Source: Nephrocerus scutellatus (lineage: Eukaryota; Arthropoda; Insecta; Diptera; Pipunculidae). From it: 64,000 bases of DNA. The notes beneath the pieces are model-generated. The model worked only from the letters and a program-made list of their open reading frames with translations. It searched no databases and had not been told where the DNA came from. Where the stretch lies: assembly GCA_947095585.1 (NCBI GenBank), contig OX352763.1, positions 101,845,908 to 101,909,907 on the forward strand, written 5' to 3'. The position numbers and the translations under genes were made by a program. Below, piece by piece: positions 30,240-41,859 of the stretch (position 1 is its first letter; every line of letters begins with the position of its first letter).

Positions 30240-31417
30240 AGGTGTGGAAGCCCTGGGCGCTGAACATCAAAAATGCACATACATCATCATATTTGGCGCT
30301 ACAACCGGTGTCCGGTCCTGGCCTCCCGCAAAAAATCTCTCCACCGGTCTCGATTTCGAGCCGATGTCATCCAGTTTGGCTTCCCTTAACTCTGGGCGTC
30401 CTAGTTTACGCCATCCTTTCAGCGTAGGCTTGGCCGGCATCATTGTCGTGTTCGATAAATCCTGCCGCAAAGGAGCAGGATCCTCTTTGCTCATGCGAGC
30501 TAGGTGTCCTACCAACCGGAGCCTACCGAGCTTAATTCTCTTCACGATGTCAACATCGCGGTAAAGCTCGTATATCTTATCATTATAGAGTCTCCGGAAT
30601 CTTCCTTCCTCACATACGTGGCCAATAATTCTCCGTAAGACTTTTCTCTCGAACGCGGCTAAGAGGTAAGAATGCTTTTTGCGGCTTTAAAGTCTATAAA
30701 AAGAGGGTGTAGTGAGTTTTGAAACTCTAGCCATTTTTCCATATCACCTGCCTAAGTGTGTAGATCTGATCAGTTGTTGATTTGCCTGGGATGGTGCCAA
30801 ACTGGTATGGACCAATGATAACTTTAGCGTATGGGGCTATCCTGTCTTGAAGGATAGATATAGATAGAAACGATAATTGCTGCATTTTGTGATATCTCCC
30901 TTCTTATGTATGGGGCACAAGATGCCTCTTCGCCAGTCTTATGGACATAGCTTCTATACTTGCACTATTATTTCATGAATTTCTTGGTGGAATGTGGGGC
31001 CTCCTATTTTTATCAGTTCCGCTGGGATCCCATCAGATCATGGGGTCTTATTATTTTTGAGCCCATTTATCGTTCTGCTAACTTCGTCTATGCTTGGTGG
31101 CGGCAGCATAATATGATCTTCGGTCATTGGTTGAGCCTCCAATTCATCATTTAGCTGGCCATTTAGCAACTCATAAAAGTGCTCTTCCCATCGCTCTAAG
31201 ATGCCTTTAAGATTGGCGATTAGATTATCCTCTTTGTGTATATTGCGTCATACCTTCTGAGCTCTTTATATTCATGTTCGCGTGCCCGCGTGCTATGAGA
31301 TTGTTGCATTGTTCGGTACGCAACATTCTTATGTTCAGTCGCTAGCTTACATTCGTCATCGTACCAGTCGTTCCGGTCTCTACGACTACTGCAACTACTA
31401 CTAAAACACGACGCTGA
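30240..31417 (-). mobile_element. LINE-B (RTE-like) fragment, endonuclease end to 3' end
   Basis: Minus strand, from 31417 down to 30240. The linker after the endonuclease is 'DRNDWYDDECKLATEHKNVAYR' (about 31220-31380). RT pieces follow: 'SDGIPAELIKIGGP', 'GILCPIHKKGD'. The C-terminal tail is 'IKLGRLRLVGHLARMSKEDPA', and the 3' end has the GGCGCCAAATATGATGATG form (30280-30300). Frames are broken throughout. The 270-bp MITE at 31426 starts just 8 bp beyond. Confidence 0.75.
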
Positions 31418-31425
31418 CACGCGTC

Positions 31426-31696
31426 CAAAACCTTCTCTATAGAAAGCCCAACTGTTCCGATCGTACACAGATACATGCTTAGATTGAGACCAAACGTATT
31501 TGTATTTAGTAATCAACTAAAGAGCAAAATCCATATAAAATTTTTCTGTTTCCCACTACCACATCTTACGTTTCTCGCTCTTTGCGACTTCTTATTTTTT
31601 GTACACCGTATTCACATCCCACAAACACACATGCGTTTGGTCTTGGTTTACAGCATTAGTATGCGTAGAGTTGGGCTTTCTATAGAGAAGGTTTTG
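31426..31696 (+). mobile_element. Solitary complete 271-bp MITE with 8-bp target duplication
   Basis: Perfect 28-bp inverted ends (CAAAACCTTCTC... and its complement) and a perfect 8-bp duplication CACGCGTC at 31418-31425 and 31697-31704. No coding capacity. It contains the internal words GATTGAGA (31492-31499) and ATTCACAT (31610-31617) that serve as targets in the nested cluster at 7605-9074. The superfamily is unproven; hAT, P and Merlin all make 8-bp duplications. Confidence 0.92.
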
Positions 31697-31704
31697 CACG
31701 CGTC

Positions 31705-31800
31705 ACATGCGGAATGTCAAAAAAGCTATGTGAGATATAGCTGCTCACACAATTTTAGCTCTCTTGGTCGTGTGAAAGGTCGAAAAATAACGGCTTCACT
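31705..31800. repeat. Dispersed repeat piece shared with 6340-6440
   Basis: 'catgcggaatgtcaaaaa...cacacaattttagctctcttggtcgtgtgaaa' matches 'cgcggaatatacaaaaa...cacaaaatttgagttctcttggtcgtgtgga' at 6357-6428. Confidence 0.5.
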
Positions 31801-31904
31801 TTTTGTTAACGCGTAACAGAAACGATTTCACTCCCCTCCCCATAAAATGTTTTGCGTAATTTTTTTCTATAAATGAAAATCGATTCTTAAGAAGTAAACT
31901 CCAA

Positions 31905-32720
31905 AAAATAAATAAAATAGTACAAATTTGGTTATTATCTTGAATAAGGCAGAAATAATTTATCGACATGTAGGAACAACATTTGGAGAGCGCCGCCATA
32001 TCTGTAAAATTTGAAGTTTTTTTTACTGTTATTTTGGAGAGATATTCCGATTTTCTTTTGGCGCCTTGGCGTAGTGGATATGAGCATGGCTTCTGAGCAG
32101 GAGGTTCGTGGTTCGAATCCCAGTAACACCAAAAATATTTTTCACAGTGTCTAACCTTTCGCTAATGTCCGACGAACGTCCGAGAGTAATAACTTGTCAG
32201 GGAAAGCTTCTGAATTCGCCGTTCGTGTCCGGCTTTAAATTGTAGGTCCCCTCCATCAATGCTCAACACAAATGGTTGCGAGAAGCTAGGCCTTAGACCG
32301 CAAAATGGTCTGACGCGCCGAATATTATTATTATTATTCCCATTTTCTTAGCGTTTCCTGATGTCCAGTGTTTCCCAACACTTAGGAGTGGAGAATTTTC
32401 AGGAAATACTGTCCTTATTAGCCCTACAATCATTGCTATGTGAATACTTTTCATAATTTTCTTTTAAATGCGTTTTTTAACTTTTATTTTGGAGTAGATA
32501 TGGTGCCTTACTAAACAAATGTTGATCCTAGAACATATAGGCAATTTATTTCTGCGTTATTCAAGATATTAACCTTATTTTTACAGAGATATTCGAATTT
32601 TCTTAGCGTCTTAAGATTTCCAGGGCCGCCCAACATTAGAAGTGGAGAACTTTCAGAAAATACTCTCATTTGTTAGCCTCTGTTTTGCAGGATTGTAATA
32701 TTTTATTGCTGTCTGAATTA
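31905..32720. repeat. Inverted and direct duplications around a SINE
   Basis: 31925-31995 is the reverse complement of 32507-32580 ('aataatttatcgacatgtaggaacaacattt' against 'aaatgttgatcctagaacatataggcaattt'). In addition 32035-32057 plus 32342-32440 repeats directly as 32583-32665 ('gatattccgattttctt|agcgt', 'agtggagaattttcaggaaatact'). The unit may be a foldback-type element. The SINE at 32058 entered one arm. Confidence 0.55.
32058..32341 (+). mobile_element. tRNA-derived SINE, nearly full length
   Basis: Head 'ttggcgccttggcgtagtgga' (A box), perfect B box GGTTCGAATCC near 32112-32122, complete body and (ATT)n tail. Flanked by ATTTTCTT (32050-32057 and 32342-32349), a likely 8-bp target duplication. 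This copy has the best-preserved B box of the family. Confidence 0.88.
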
Positions 32721-32724
32721 TTAT

Positions 32725-34280
32725 TTATTACTTTTGCACGATTTTCCCTTTACTGTTAAGATATTTTGACAGTTCCCGTCAAGACAAAAATTGTTGTGGC
32801 TTAATACGTTCCCGTACTTTTTTGTGTGTCTGTTCTCTGTGAGAAATTGTTGTGTCAATTTATTCCGTTACTCATTTTACAACAAAAAGTACGGGAAGTA
32901 CAACAAAAGGTGTGGTGTGAAAATTCTAGCGAAAGAAAATTAATAAAAAAAGATTCTACTTTGTTAACAATAATATTGATATTTATTGAAATGTATGCAT
33001 GCATGAATGCATGTAATCAAGAATACGTATGTATACATTACATCAACTCATGCCATCGAAAGGAGGCGGCAAAATTCCAACCACAACAAACAAAATCTTT
33101 GCCATTTCACATCCATTTTTGTTGTTGCTGCAACTCAATTCAAATTCAATTCATTCATTGATTCAATTAGAAGGTGTCAATATGAAATGCGATTAGAGGT
33201 GTTATGAAAAAATGCTTTCGAAGGTTTCTACAACGCGACGATTATGAATTAATTAGACGCAATTAAATTGTAGGCAAACCTTTCTCAGGCTATACTATCA
33301 TTGGCGCCATCTAAATGTCCACATATCGAGCAAGTAAATGCGTAGTTCAATTCATTATGTGCATATCCATTAATTCAGGGTGTAACACAATTGATAGATA
33401 ATGTGTGAGTATGTTGCCTAATGCATTCGCAATCTGACAATTTTTTTTATTTCCATTGCATACTGCAGGTACGACTTGTGTAGCGTCGTACATGGCATAC
33501 CGGTGGATATTTCCTGTTTTCCTTCATTTGGACAAATTCAAGTTTAATACAAGTCAATCCATTGACGGTGCAAGCGTAAACGAAGGTAAATCTTACACCA
33601 TTTACGGTTATTTCAGGAGCTTACATTATAAGCAAATGGAACAGACGGACATACGGACGGACAGCCGGAAAGGAAATATTTTTTTTTTATTAAGTTGTTG
33701 TTAGCAGTGGACAGTGGGGCTATCTGTATCTGTACAGCAACTTCATTATATCGATCAGTGACAAGTTTATTTTTGGAAATACAAAAATAATCAATCGCAT
33801 GTGGAGATTCCATAAACAGTTATAATTTTTGCTACAAATCCAGTGACCGTGAATTTTTTCTGGGAAAACTGGATTGGCTGAGGGGTGAGGCATTTTTGTT
33901 TCCTTAAAGGCATGCGCTCTAGCATGTGGACCATGAGATACCGGTCTCAAATGAGCAAAGATGTATAAAAGTACAACTTGTAAGAAAAGCTTTACATTGA
34001 GTGTTGTTTAATATAATTAGCGCACGCTTCAAGAGATATCCTAGATACCCAGGCACAGCGTGAGCTTGGAAATATTTCGTTAGAAGAAGGAAAGAAAATC
34101 TTGTGGTGAATAGAGTTGTTTGTAAAATCACACCCTAACACTCATTCAGTGAGAAAAAATCGTTTTTAGACGGTTTGGGAATTTACCCGGTGCCAGCCCC
34201 AACGCCGCTTACCACTGCACCACGAAATTGTAGGTGATACAATAGCAAAGATTTTATTAAAATCATACTCAGGTTAATGA
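32725..34280. other. Interval without recognisable genes
   Basis: Short frames at 32826-33161 and 33456-33704 have no recognisable family and biased composition. 'cagacggacatacggacggaca' at about 33643 resembles the end of dispersed repeats but is not repeated elsewhere in the window. Confidence 0.35.
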
Positions 34281-34599
34281 AGATCAGTGAAGCCCTAAAA
34301 ACCGAAGAGATCTCTAGGAAGATATATATTAGATTGCGAGGGATCATTACATAATTAGTTAAAAAGCTGACGCTGGTCGTTTCTTTAAGGTAGAGCTCTA
34401 GATGGCGTATTTATGGAGGATCGACAGAGAAATGTACTATTTTTACTGGCCTCCTCCATTAAGCGTTCTATTATAATAACAAATCTCTGATCCTTTTCCA
34501 TGGGACGGTGATGAACAAACTTAAGTCCTCTACATCCAGCCCCAAAATTAGGCAGCAAAGGTGGTACACATTTTTAGAAGTTTGTAACCAACCCACCAA

Positions 34600-35560
34600 G
34601 TGAGAACACGAAGGATAAACTTAATTCCATTACAGGAAGTAGAGTTATGTTGTCAAATAAAAAAACACTAAGACCGGATAGAATAACCGCGGAAGCACTA
34701 AGGAAAGTCGCATGTTCTTCCCATAAATAAGGAACCTTGCACAAACAATGGATAATGTAAGTACTATCTTTAGTGTACATAGCCCGTAGCTTTATACTGC
34801 AGAAAAAGTCCTCGATAGGCTAATTAATCCGCAGATAACAGCCGGTTTTCTAGAGGCTGGATAAATATGTTACGTGTTAAGTAGATTGCCTTCTTTGGAT
34901 AATCCCAAATATCCTGAGGAACTTGAAAATTAGGCCCAATACATTACTTAGCACAAATTTCTATAACTCGCCGTACGAAGAGATTCTTAAATGTCAGAAA
35001 ACTATCGCCTAATAGGAGACGCAGACGACATAACAGCGGTGATGGCCACGCTAAGCCAAGTGATATTAAGCGGTCTTGGCTGAAAGAAGTTGTCCTAAGC
35101 CTAGCTACGGATGTCGTACTGCTAACCCACCAGTACCCGGATAACATTAAGAATTTAATTGTGGGGTCCAAGAGGATAGAAAAATATCTCTTGATGCGAA
35201 TGAACACCAAACTTTTCGTATTTCCAAAATTATAGAAGAGGCGACTTTCTACGTAGCTACTATGCTAAGCAGTTGAGATTTGCCAACGAATAAAAACCGA
35301 TGGAGAGTAAGTGGGGAGTGACTGCCATACATGTCATACCTGCAATACTGGATGCGAAATTGAGGGTGAAGCTCTCAAGAGCAAAAATTACAGAAAGAAT
35401 ATGGCCCCGTATAGAGAAGAGTAGCTTTTACTCAATTGTCTAGGATACTGTGATATTGGTAGTAGCATGGGTGATGGCTAACGACCCTAAGGCCGAAGAG
35501 AAGAAGTATTACCACGACAGAAAGTCGGAAAGTGAAGAGGCATCAGCTTAAAGAAAACCT
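34600..35560 (+). mobile_element. R1-like LINE remnant
   Basis: RT pieces in several frames: 'LRPDRITAEALRK' (about 34660-34710), 'GDADDITAVMATLSQVIL' (about 35015-35070, active site ADD), 'VIPAILDAKLRVKLSRA', and 'DTVILVVAWVMANDPKAEE', the last corresponding to the PAVLVVAGVIPIDLLA region near the RT C-terminus. More than ten stops or shifts; an old copy. Confidence 0.65.
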
Positions 35561-35739
35561 AAGAAGGGTCTAAGTGTCTCTAGTAGAAGTGCTTGAATAG
35601 TGAGACAGTTGGACTGAGGTTAATCAGTCGTTCATTTCCTTAAAAGGCTTGGACTCTTTTTGCCTACCTACACAGAATAGGCAAGATTGATAGCTCAATA
35701 TCCAACTTCTCAAAAATATCCTTCGAGTGCAGTTGAAAG

Positions 35740-36290
35740 ATATACATTCTTAGTGTAGATAAGCCGTAAAGCTCTATGGCGATGATCGGATTCGGAAAAG
35801 CTAAATAGAACAAGGACGAGATTGAAAGCGAAACACTAAAGATCGCAGAATCTTATTTCTTATGCTCCAGATAGGCTGCGGAGAGATGCAGACTCTTAGT
35901 GGAGAAATGCCGTATGGCGCAATCTGATAATTCGATTCGGAAAAGATAAGTGGAATAAGGACGAGATTGAAAGCGAAACAGTAAAGTTCGCAGAAACTTA
36001 TATCTTATGCTCCAGATAGGCTGCGGAGAGATGCAGACTCTTACTGTAGATATGCCGTATGGCGCAATGCAATGATCCGATTCGGAAAAGATAAGTGGAA
36101 TAAGGACGAGATTGAAAGCGAAACTCTATAGTTCGCAGAAACCTCTTTCTTACGCTCCAGATAGGCTGCGAAGATATGCAGGCTCTTAGTGGAGATGAGC
36201 TGTATGCCAGTGTGGGGATGATGGTATTTGCAAAAGGTAAGCTGTACAAGATGGCGTTGTAACCAGAGAGAGATGTGTAAGCAAAAAACG
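35740..36290. repeat. 145-bp tandem repeat, four units
   Basis: The unit runs 'gactcttagtggagaaatgccgtatggcgcaa...gattcggaaaagataagtggaataaggacgagattgaaagcgaaac...cagaaac.t.tttcttatgctccagataggctgcggagagatgca'. Starts lie near 35745, 35891, 36036 and 36181, a 145-bp spacing. It begins just past the R1-like LINE remnant and may derive from its 3' region. No conserved reading frame runs across units. Confidence 0.8.
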
Positions 36291-36495
36291 AAGGAGGCTT
36301 GCCTACGAGGTGCTCTAAGTACTATGCAATACCCTCAAGAAATGCAATAAACAGATCGAGGAATTAATGGCAGAGCTATGTAAATCACCATTCAGAAATG
36401 GTCTAAGAGATCCATAGTCAAGGTCTTTGGCAGTAAGTAAGGGCTCTACATACAATAAACTAGCTGGTAATATAGCCACCAACGTCATGATATAA

Positions 36496-36710
36496 TAAAA
36501 ATAAGATTCGGAGCGGCAGACCGTTGTGGTTGAAGGCCTCTCGAGATCATTTGTGTTGTGCATGCATTTTTTTCCACACAAATGGAAGGAACCTACAATT
36601 TCATGCCGTTTCCGAACGGCTTTCCGTGACAAGTTATTACTTTCGGACGTTTGTAAGACATTCGCGATAGGTGGGACCGTGAAAAATACTTTTGGTTACG
36701 GCGCCCACGA
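36496..36710 (-). mobile_element. tRNA-SINE lacking its promoter boxes, with intact target duplication
   Basis: Reverse orientation. The head (TGGGCGCCGTAACC...) joins directly to the body at 'caaaagtatttttcacgg', so about 65 bp holding the A and B boxes are gone. The body and 3' part remain. The 9-bp duplication ATGATATAA flanks it at 36487-36495 and 36711-36719. Confidence 0.85.
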
Positions 36711-36967
36711 ATGATATAACAGGGACAATTGTACCAACACAACAAAAATACAAACTTTATACGTTTGGACTAAAAGAGCCTACAAAAATTAAAATATTCC
36801 GCTTTTTTAATGAAACCTCATATTTACTTCCAAATCTTTGCCTCGAACTTTTTACCTTCTTTTAATCACTTGATTAATTAATTATTTTTTTCGATATAAA
36901 TTAAAGTAAAATAAGAAAAACCCTTCACGCTCTTCAGTGGAGCATTTCAGTATTCTGACCTTTATTT

Positions 36968-37460
36968 TTAAATTCTCTATATTAACTTCACTTGCCCGTG
37001 GCTGGCTGGCTGGCTGGCCAAATCTTGTGATCAATTTTTAACCCACTTCCTACAGCCCGATTTTATTGAAATTTTGCACACATGTATATCTCCCATGACA
37101 ACACTTTCTATTATTTGAGGCCCCTCGGGCCGCGGGGTCGGGGGGCTCCCATACAAATATTTTACAAAATTTACCCGATTTTCTTTAAATTTTGTACACA
37201 TGTGTGTCTTCGATGGAAAACACTTTTTGTAAATTTGGAGCGATCCGCCCCTTGGGACCCCAATATCCAATTTTTAAATATCGCTATATCGCATCAGATC
37301 ACGGCAAAGTCTGAGCTCTGTGCTTTGTGAGCAGCGCTGTTCGCTGCCGCTGCGGTATTTGGTGAATGATTTGGCCACAAAACGAGCACGCAGTGTGTGT
37401 GTGTGTGTATCCCCGGTTAGAGAATTTACAAGAAAAATTTTAATTTTTATGGTTTGTTTT
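36968..37460 (+). mobile_element. Helentron-like element, complete copy
   Basis: Ends TAAATTCTCTATA (36968-36980) and TTAGAGAATTTA (37417-37428), with a shared extension to about 37460. By eye it is nearly the same as the copy at 16062-16532 across its whole length, including the GGCT microsatellite, the two internal units and the GT repeat. It is non-coding; open frames across it are shadows shared by both copies. Confidence 0.78.
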
Positions 37461-37464
37461 TTCT

Positions 37465-38990
37465 TTACAATTATTGCTTGCAACTCCACTTTCAATGCAA
37501 AGTCAAAATTACTTTACTTCTCCTTGAAATGTGCAAATTAGTTTTAATTCAAATACTGGACATTGCACTTTTCTAACTCTAAATTTCCTTCAAATTTAAT
37601 TCCAGTTGAATCTTGTTATTACATTTTAATGAAAAAGATCTTGATTAAAAAAAACGCAAGCACCCCAAGAACAATAATGTCTGAAGGACGTGAACGTTTC
37701 TTAATTGAAGAAGTTTCTTGAAAGTGAATTGTAACCACTTGAATTTTTTTTTGTAGTTGTTATTTTGCATATAATATAAACCTATATATGAGATATGTAA
37801 TACGAGCATTAACTATATACTATTAATTTAGTTATTGCAAGTATTCGCAACGAACATATATGATGTCAGTAAGATAGGCGAGCTGGTGCGCGGTTTAAAT
37901 TGGATTCGAACAAATTAATTGGGATAGTGAGGTGGTGCTCGTATTTTATTGAAGATCTATATTTCATAGAATTAAAGACTTGTTTGGATTTGTCATCAGG
38001 ATTATTGGTTAAATTAACGACAATGTGATTGAGATACAATTAATCTTCTGGTCATCTTTTAACTTATTGCAGTATGCAAGTATGCCGGAATACTTTTAAA
38101 TTACACTTTGCTAGATAGAATTTAAATAGTTCTTCTTATTTTATCGCATCACGTTGTTATTCATGTAATTAAAGAAATAATTGTAAAGCAATCCAGTAAA
38201 GACGGGAAGCCAGTGGTCGTAAAGCCAAGTATGATGATAAAGAATCCAGTAAAGTATATACGAAATTTCAGTTTTGTTTGTTAATAGATATTCATTCTAT
38301 CTTGCTATTAGATCATCATTCTATCCACCGGTCCCGATTTCTAGCCGATGTCATTCAGTTTGAGCATATTAACTCAAATATTAATTATTAAATTTAAAAG
38401 CTTATTTATCTACACTCTATCTTTAAACTTTCGTGCTTTCTTTCAGATATTAACAAAAATAAATACAAACACGAAATGCAATGGCGAATGGTCGCGTTTA
38501 ATTAGTTCACTAAGGTACGAGTATCTAGAGTTGCGAGGTTGCGTGTCATAAATGTTTCACATCGACAATAACTCAGCTTTTATGGTTTCGTGATCAAAAT
38601 CACGTCGCTATATATAACGCTATTATCTATATATTTACGTAATTAAAGTTAATTGAAAATTACAATGGGACAGCAGATTTTCAAAAAAAAATTATTTAAC
38701 ACAGAATTTTCCATGAGAATATTATAAATGATATACCCCGTTACCTTGAATAAGCCAAGAACAGTTCCTAATCTATATATGTGGAACATTATTTTGATTA
38801 CTCGGATAAGTTTTTCTTCGCGTAATACCACTGTTGACGTGCACGTTAACACACGAAAGCTGATCATGGTATAGCGCGACAAACGTGGTGAAAAAATCGC
38901 AGTTATAAAATGGCTTTGTTTTGCTCATACATGGTATCGTCTAACGATTTTAAGATTGAAACCAATGACCATACATTTTTAGTTTGACTT
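37465..38990. other. AT-rich interval without recognisable genes
   Basis: No coding frame or repeat family, except 'ccaccggtcccgatttctagccgatgtcattcagttt' at 38326-38361, a 35-bp scrap of the LINE-B 3' end (minus strand). Confidence 0.45.
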
Positions 38991-39059
38991 TGGACTCATT
39001 CAAAGGAATAAGAATTATTAAAAAAATATATTTATGTTCCTAGAGACTTGATACAATTA

Positions 39060-39570
39060 GCATATCATACCATAGCATAGCATTTACTATAGCACTTACA
39101 TCCACTCTTTCTAAGGTCATTTTGAAACGGTGATCAATTATCAGCTCATGAAATATCTTGAATGTAATGAAATGCTTAGTGACCGACAGTATGGATCTTG
39201 TGACCAACGGTATACTGGTAATTTGATGGCATATCTTGCCGCAAAATTGGAACTTGTGGTCCTTGCATCAATTTGTTGAAAACAAAGCTGTTGTACTCGA
39301 TATTTCCAAGGCATGTCTGGCATCAAACTCTTTTGTCAAAAATGAGTTCTTATGGAGTCGATGCCAGTTGCATGCCACCTCTCCTTGAATTCAACCGCAA
39401 TAGTCGTTGCGCTCGAAATGATTATCACTTTACCATCAAGCCCATTTTCGTACGTACAGTTCAGAGATTCGTTCTCCAGTCGTACAACACGTATGTGGAA
39501 TGCTCTGTTTTTTCACATAGATACGAAACACAGGCATTCAAGACATAACCTCACAGACATCTCCTCTTCT
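39060..39570 (+). mobile_element. LINE-A copy with an internal deletion
   Basis: RT start pieces ('ALTSTLSKV', 'DRQYG', 'LKTKLLYSIFPRH.WHQTLLSKMSSYGVD') join directly to the C-terminal segment 'ASCMPPLLEFNRNSR' at about 39365. The RT catalytic core between them, roughly 800 bp in the 59940 copy, is missing. A short duplication-free junction suggests an internal deletion. Confidence 0.7.
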
Positions 39571-40097
39571 CCCCTCCTTTACCGTAAAAAAGAACTAACT
39601 GGTAGTAAAATCGAATGATTACGTTAATATTGACTTCGATTTTAAAAAGAAAGCCAAAGTGTTCTTCAATTTAAATATACTCAAACAATGATGGTGTGTG
39701 TCACTTCTAATGAAGTTGATATGAAGAAAGGTAAAAAAAGTATTTCAAGAACTAGCTAGATTCACTAGTTTTTAGGCTCCAATTCCATACAAGTCTTCAA
39801 ATACAAGGATTTGCTATAATAGTTTGACTTGATCCCTCTAATCCATCATACATTCTATCAACAAATGTTACGCAATGCATGGGTTGAAGAAGTTTTGAAT
39901 GCATTTGAATGCTACAATGATGAAGATTATATAAAAAATTTTATATAAAAATAATAATTCCAAAACAAGAATTTTAAGCTTTTTATTGTTTTAACATTCT
40001 CCAGACCACATTTTCATTAACCTTTTACGTGAAAAGCGAATATGCAAAAGTGGCCTAAGCAAGCCACCGTTAAGTAAACTAAAAAATTCAAAAATAT

Positions 40098-40187
40098 TGC
40101 TGCACAACACAAATGGTCGCGAGAAGCTAGGCCTTGAACCCCAAAGGTCTGTCGCACCGAATGTTATTATTATTATTATTATTATTG
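40098..40187 (+). mobile_element. tRNA-SINE, 5'-truncated 3' end
   Basis: 'caacacaaatggtcgcgagaagctaggccttgaac' followed by 'ggtctgtcgcaccgaat' and (ATT)7. Only the 3' third of the SINE is present, as expected of incomplete reverse transcription. Confidence 0.8.
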
Positions 40188-40259
40188 ATCTGAAGTAGTT
40201 AGACTGATAGGATTCATTATGCTGCTCTCGCTTTCACAAATCCTGTGTTGGATGAACCA

Positions 40260-41400
40260 ATAATAATAACCGCGAGGAAATAATGGCTGGGCTTAAAGAT
40301 GAGAAAGCGCCTGGATCTAACCGAATACCGACCGAATTTTATAAATTTCCATTGAGCTTACAGATAAGATCGGTCTTTGCTTTGGTAAAATAATCGAGAG
40401 TGGCATTATCCCGCAGAAATTCAAGGAGCCCTGATCTTTTCCATCGACAAAAAAGGGAATAAATCGGACACCACCAACTATAGAGGTGTCTCGTTTCTGA
40501 CTGCCTCTTACAAGATCTACACAACGATTCTGCAAAAATGGCTTACGTTATAAATTAGGGAAAATTAATTTGTTGAAAAAATTTCAAGCAGGATTTAGAT
40601 CAGGATATTCGAACGTAGATCATATATTCGTCTTGAGAAGTATTTCGGAGCTATTTTCTTGTGAGACAAAAGAAAAAGCTATGTGTGTTTTTTATAGCAG
40701 CCTTCGACCAAAGAGTATAAAGATATTAAGAGGAGAGAAGTAGAACCAAAAATTGTTTCCCAAAAATTCGTTTACCATAAAAAATCTGTGATATCTCTAT
40801 ACTCTTTGCTTCGACACAGTAGACCGAAATGAATTGGTTTACAACCTTTATGGTATGGGAATGTCACTCAAATTTAGCAGGGCCCTACAAAACCTTTATG
40901 AAGACACAAAATCGGCAGTTAGGATGGAGAAGGATCTTCAGAGTGGTTCCAAATAGAGGCTGGTTTAAGACAAGGATATTCTTTAAGCCCGGAATTGTTC
41001 ATCGAAGACCTAATCGATTTTCTACCCGGAGGTATAGAGTTCACAGGTACATTAATCGAGGCCTTGATGTTCGCAGACGACATAGTCATGCTTGCGTGCT
41101 CACCTGATACTCTCCAGCGGATGAATAATCGTTTTTAGGAATATTACCAATAATGAAGCTAAGTACATAGTTAACTTGAAGAAATCTAAGTTAATAATAT
41201 TCAAGGGAGGAGGTGGCAGAAACTGTGCTAACGTAAATTGGGTGTACAATAGTGAGAGAATTGAAACAGGTGTTTATTTCACAAAAAACTTGAACAATGA
41301 AAAAAATTTCAATGAAAAAATTGCAAAGGCAAAAATATTAATAAATGCTATCTGTAGGGTGATGTTTGGCCAACAAGCATATAACGCTTAGTAGCAAAAA
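40260..41400 (+). mobile_element. RTE/R4-like LINE reverse transcriptase remnant
   Basis: RT blocks in shifting frames: 'MAGLKDEKAPGSNRIPTEFYK', then 'DKKGNKSDTTNYRGVSFLTASYKIYTTIL', 'LKKFQAGFRSGYSNVDHIFVLRSI', 'NELVYNLYGMGMSLKFSRALQNLYEDTK', 'TGTLIEALMFADDIVMLACSPDTLQRM' (active-site ADD) and a thumb piece at 41176-41391. Repeated stops make it inactive. It differs from LINE-A and LINE-B in sequence. Confidence 0.75.
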
Positions 41401-41489
41401 AAAAAAGGTTTTTGAAGCAGTCTTATGCTGTATATAGCCCAAGTATGGGGAACCAAAAGGTATGATGCCGTTCTACATAAAAAAAAACA

Positions 41490-41645
41490 TTTCGATTTCC
41501 ACCGAATACACCTAACAGGCTCAAGCACAACACAAGCTCAGAGACATCTTCTCTATTCTCCTCAGGTTCCTTAATGCCTAGCAGTGCCAAGCATATAGCT
41601 GAGCATTATAAGAGTGTGAACCCCTTTACGCGTGCGCGTAACTAC
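41490..41645 (+). repeat. LINE-A 3' end fragment
   Basis: 'cacaagctcagagacatcttctctattctcctc' through 'gccaagcatatagctgagcattataagagtgtgaacccctttacgcgtgcgcg' is the shared 3' end of LINE-A (compare 12860-12975 and 61630-61740). Confidence 0.7.
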
Positions 41646-41859
41646 ATGCTAATGATTGAGACAGGACTGTCCTTGGTACTCATAAAAACTCTAAGGACGC
41701 AAGTGGACTATATCCTGAAGGTTCTTAAAGCGCTAGAGCTTCAACTTAATATAAAAAAATATCACAATTGGACACCAACGCTCTATCACCTCATAAATAA
41801 AGTGGACCTCCAACTAAGGGAAAGCTCCTTAAGAGATGCAGCAGTGGATAAGGGTGGTC

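Noticed and set aside
32826..33161. 111-codon frame as a gene
   Set aside because: Composition-driven, no domain or splice signals, and no recognisable relative.
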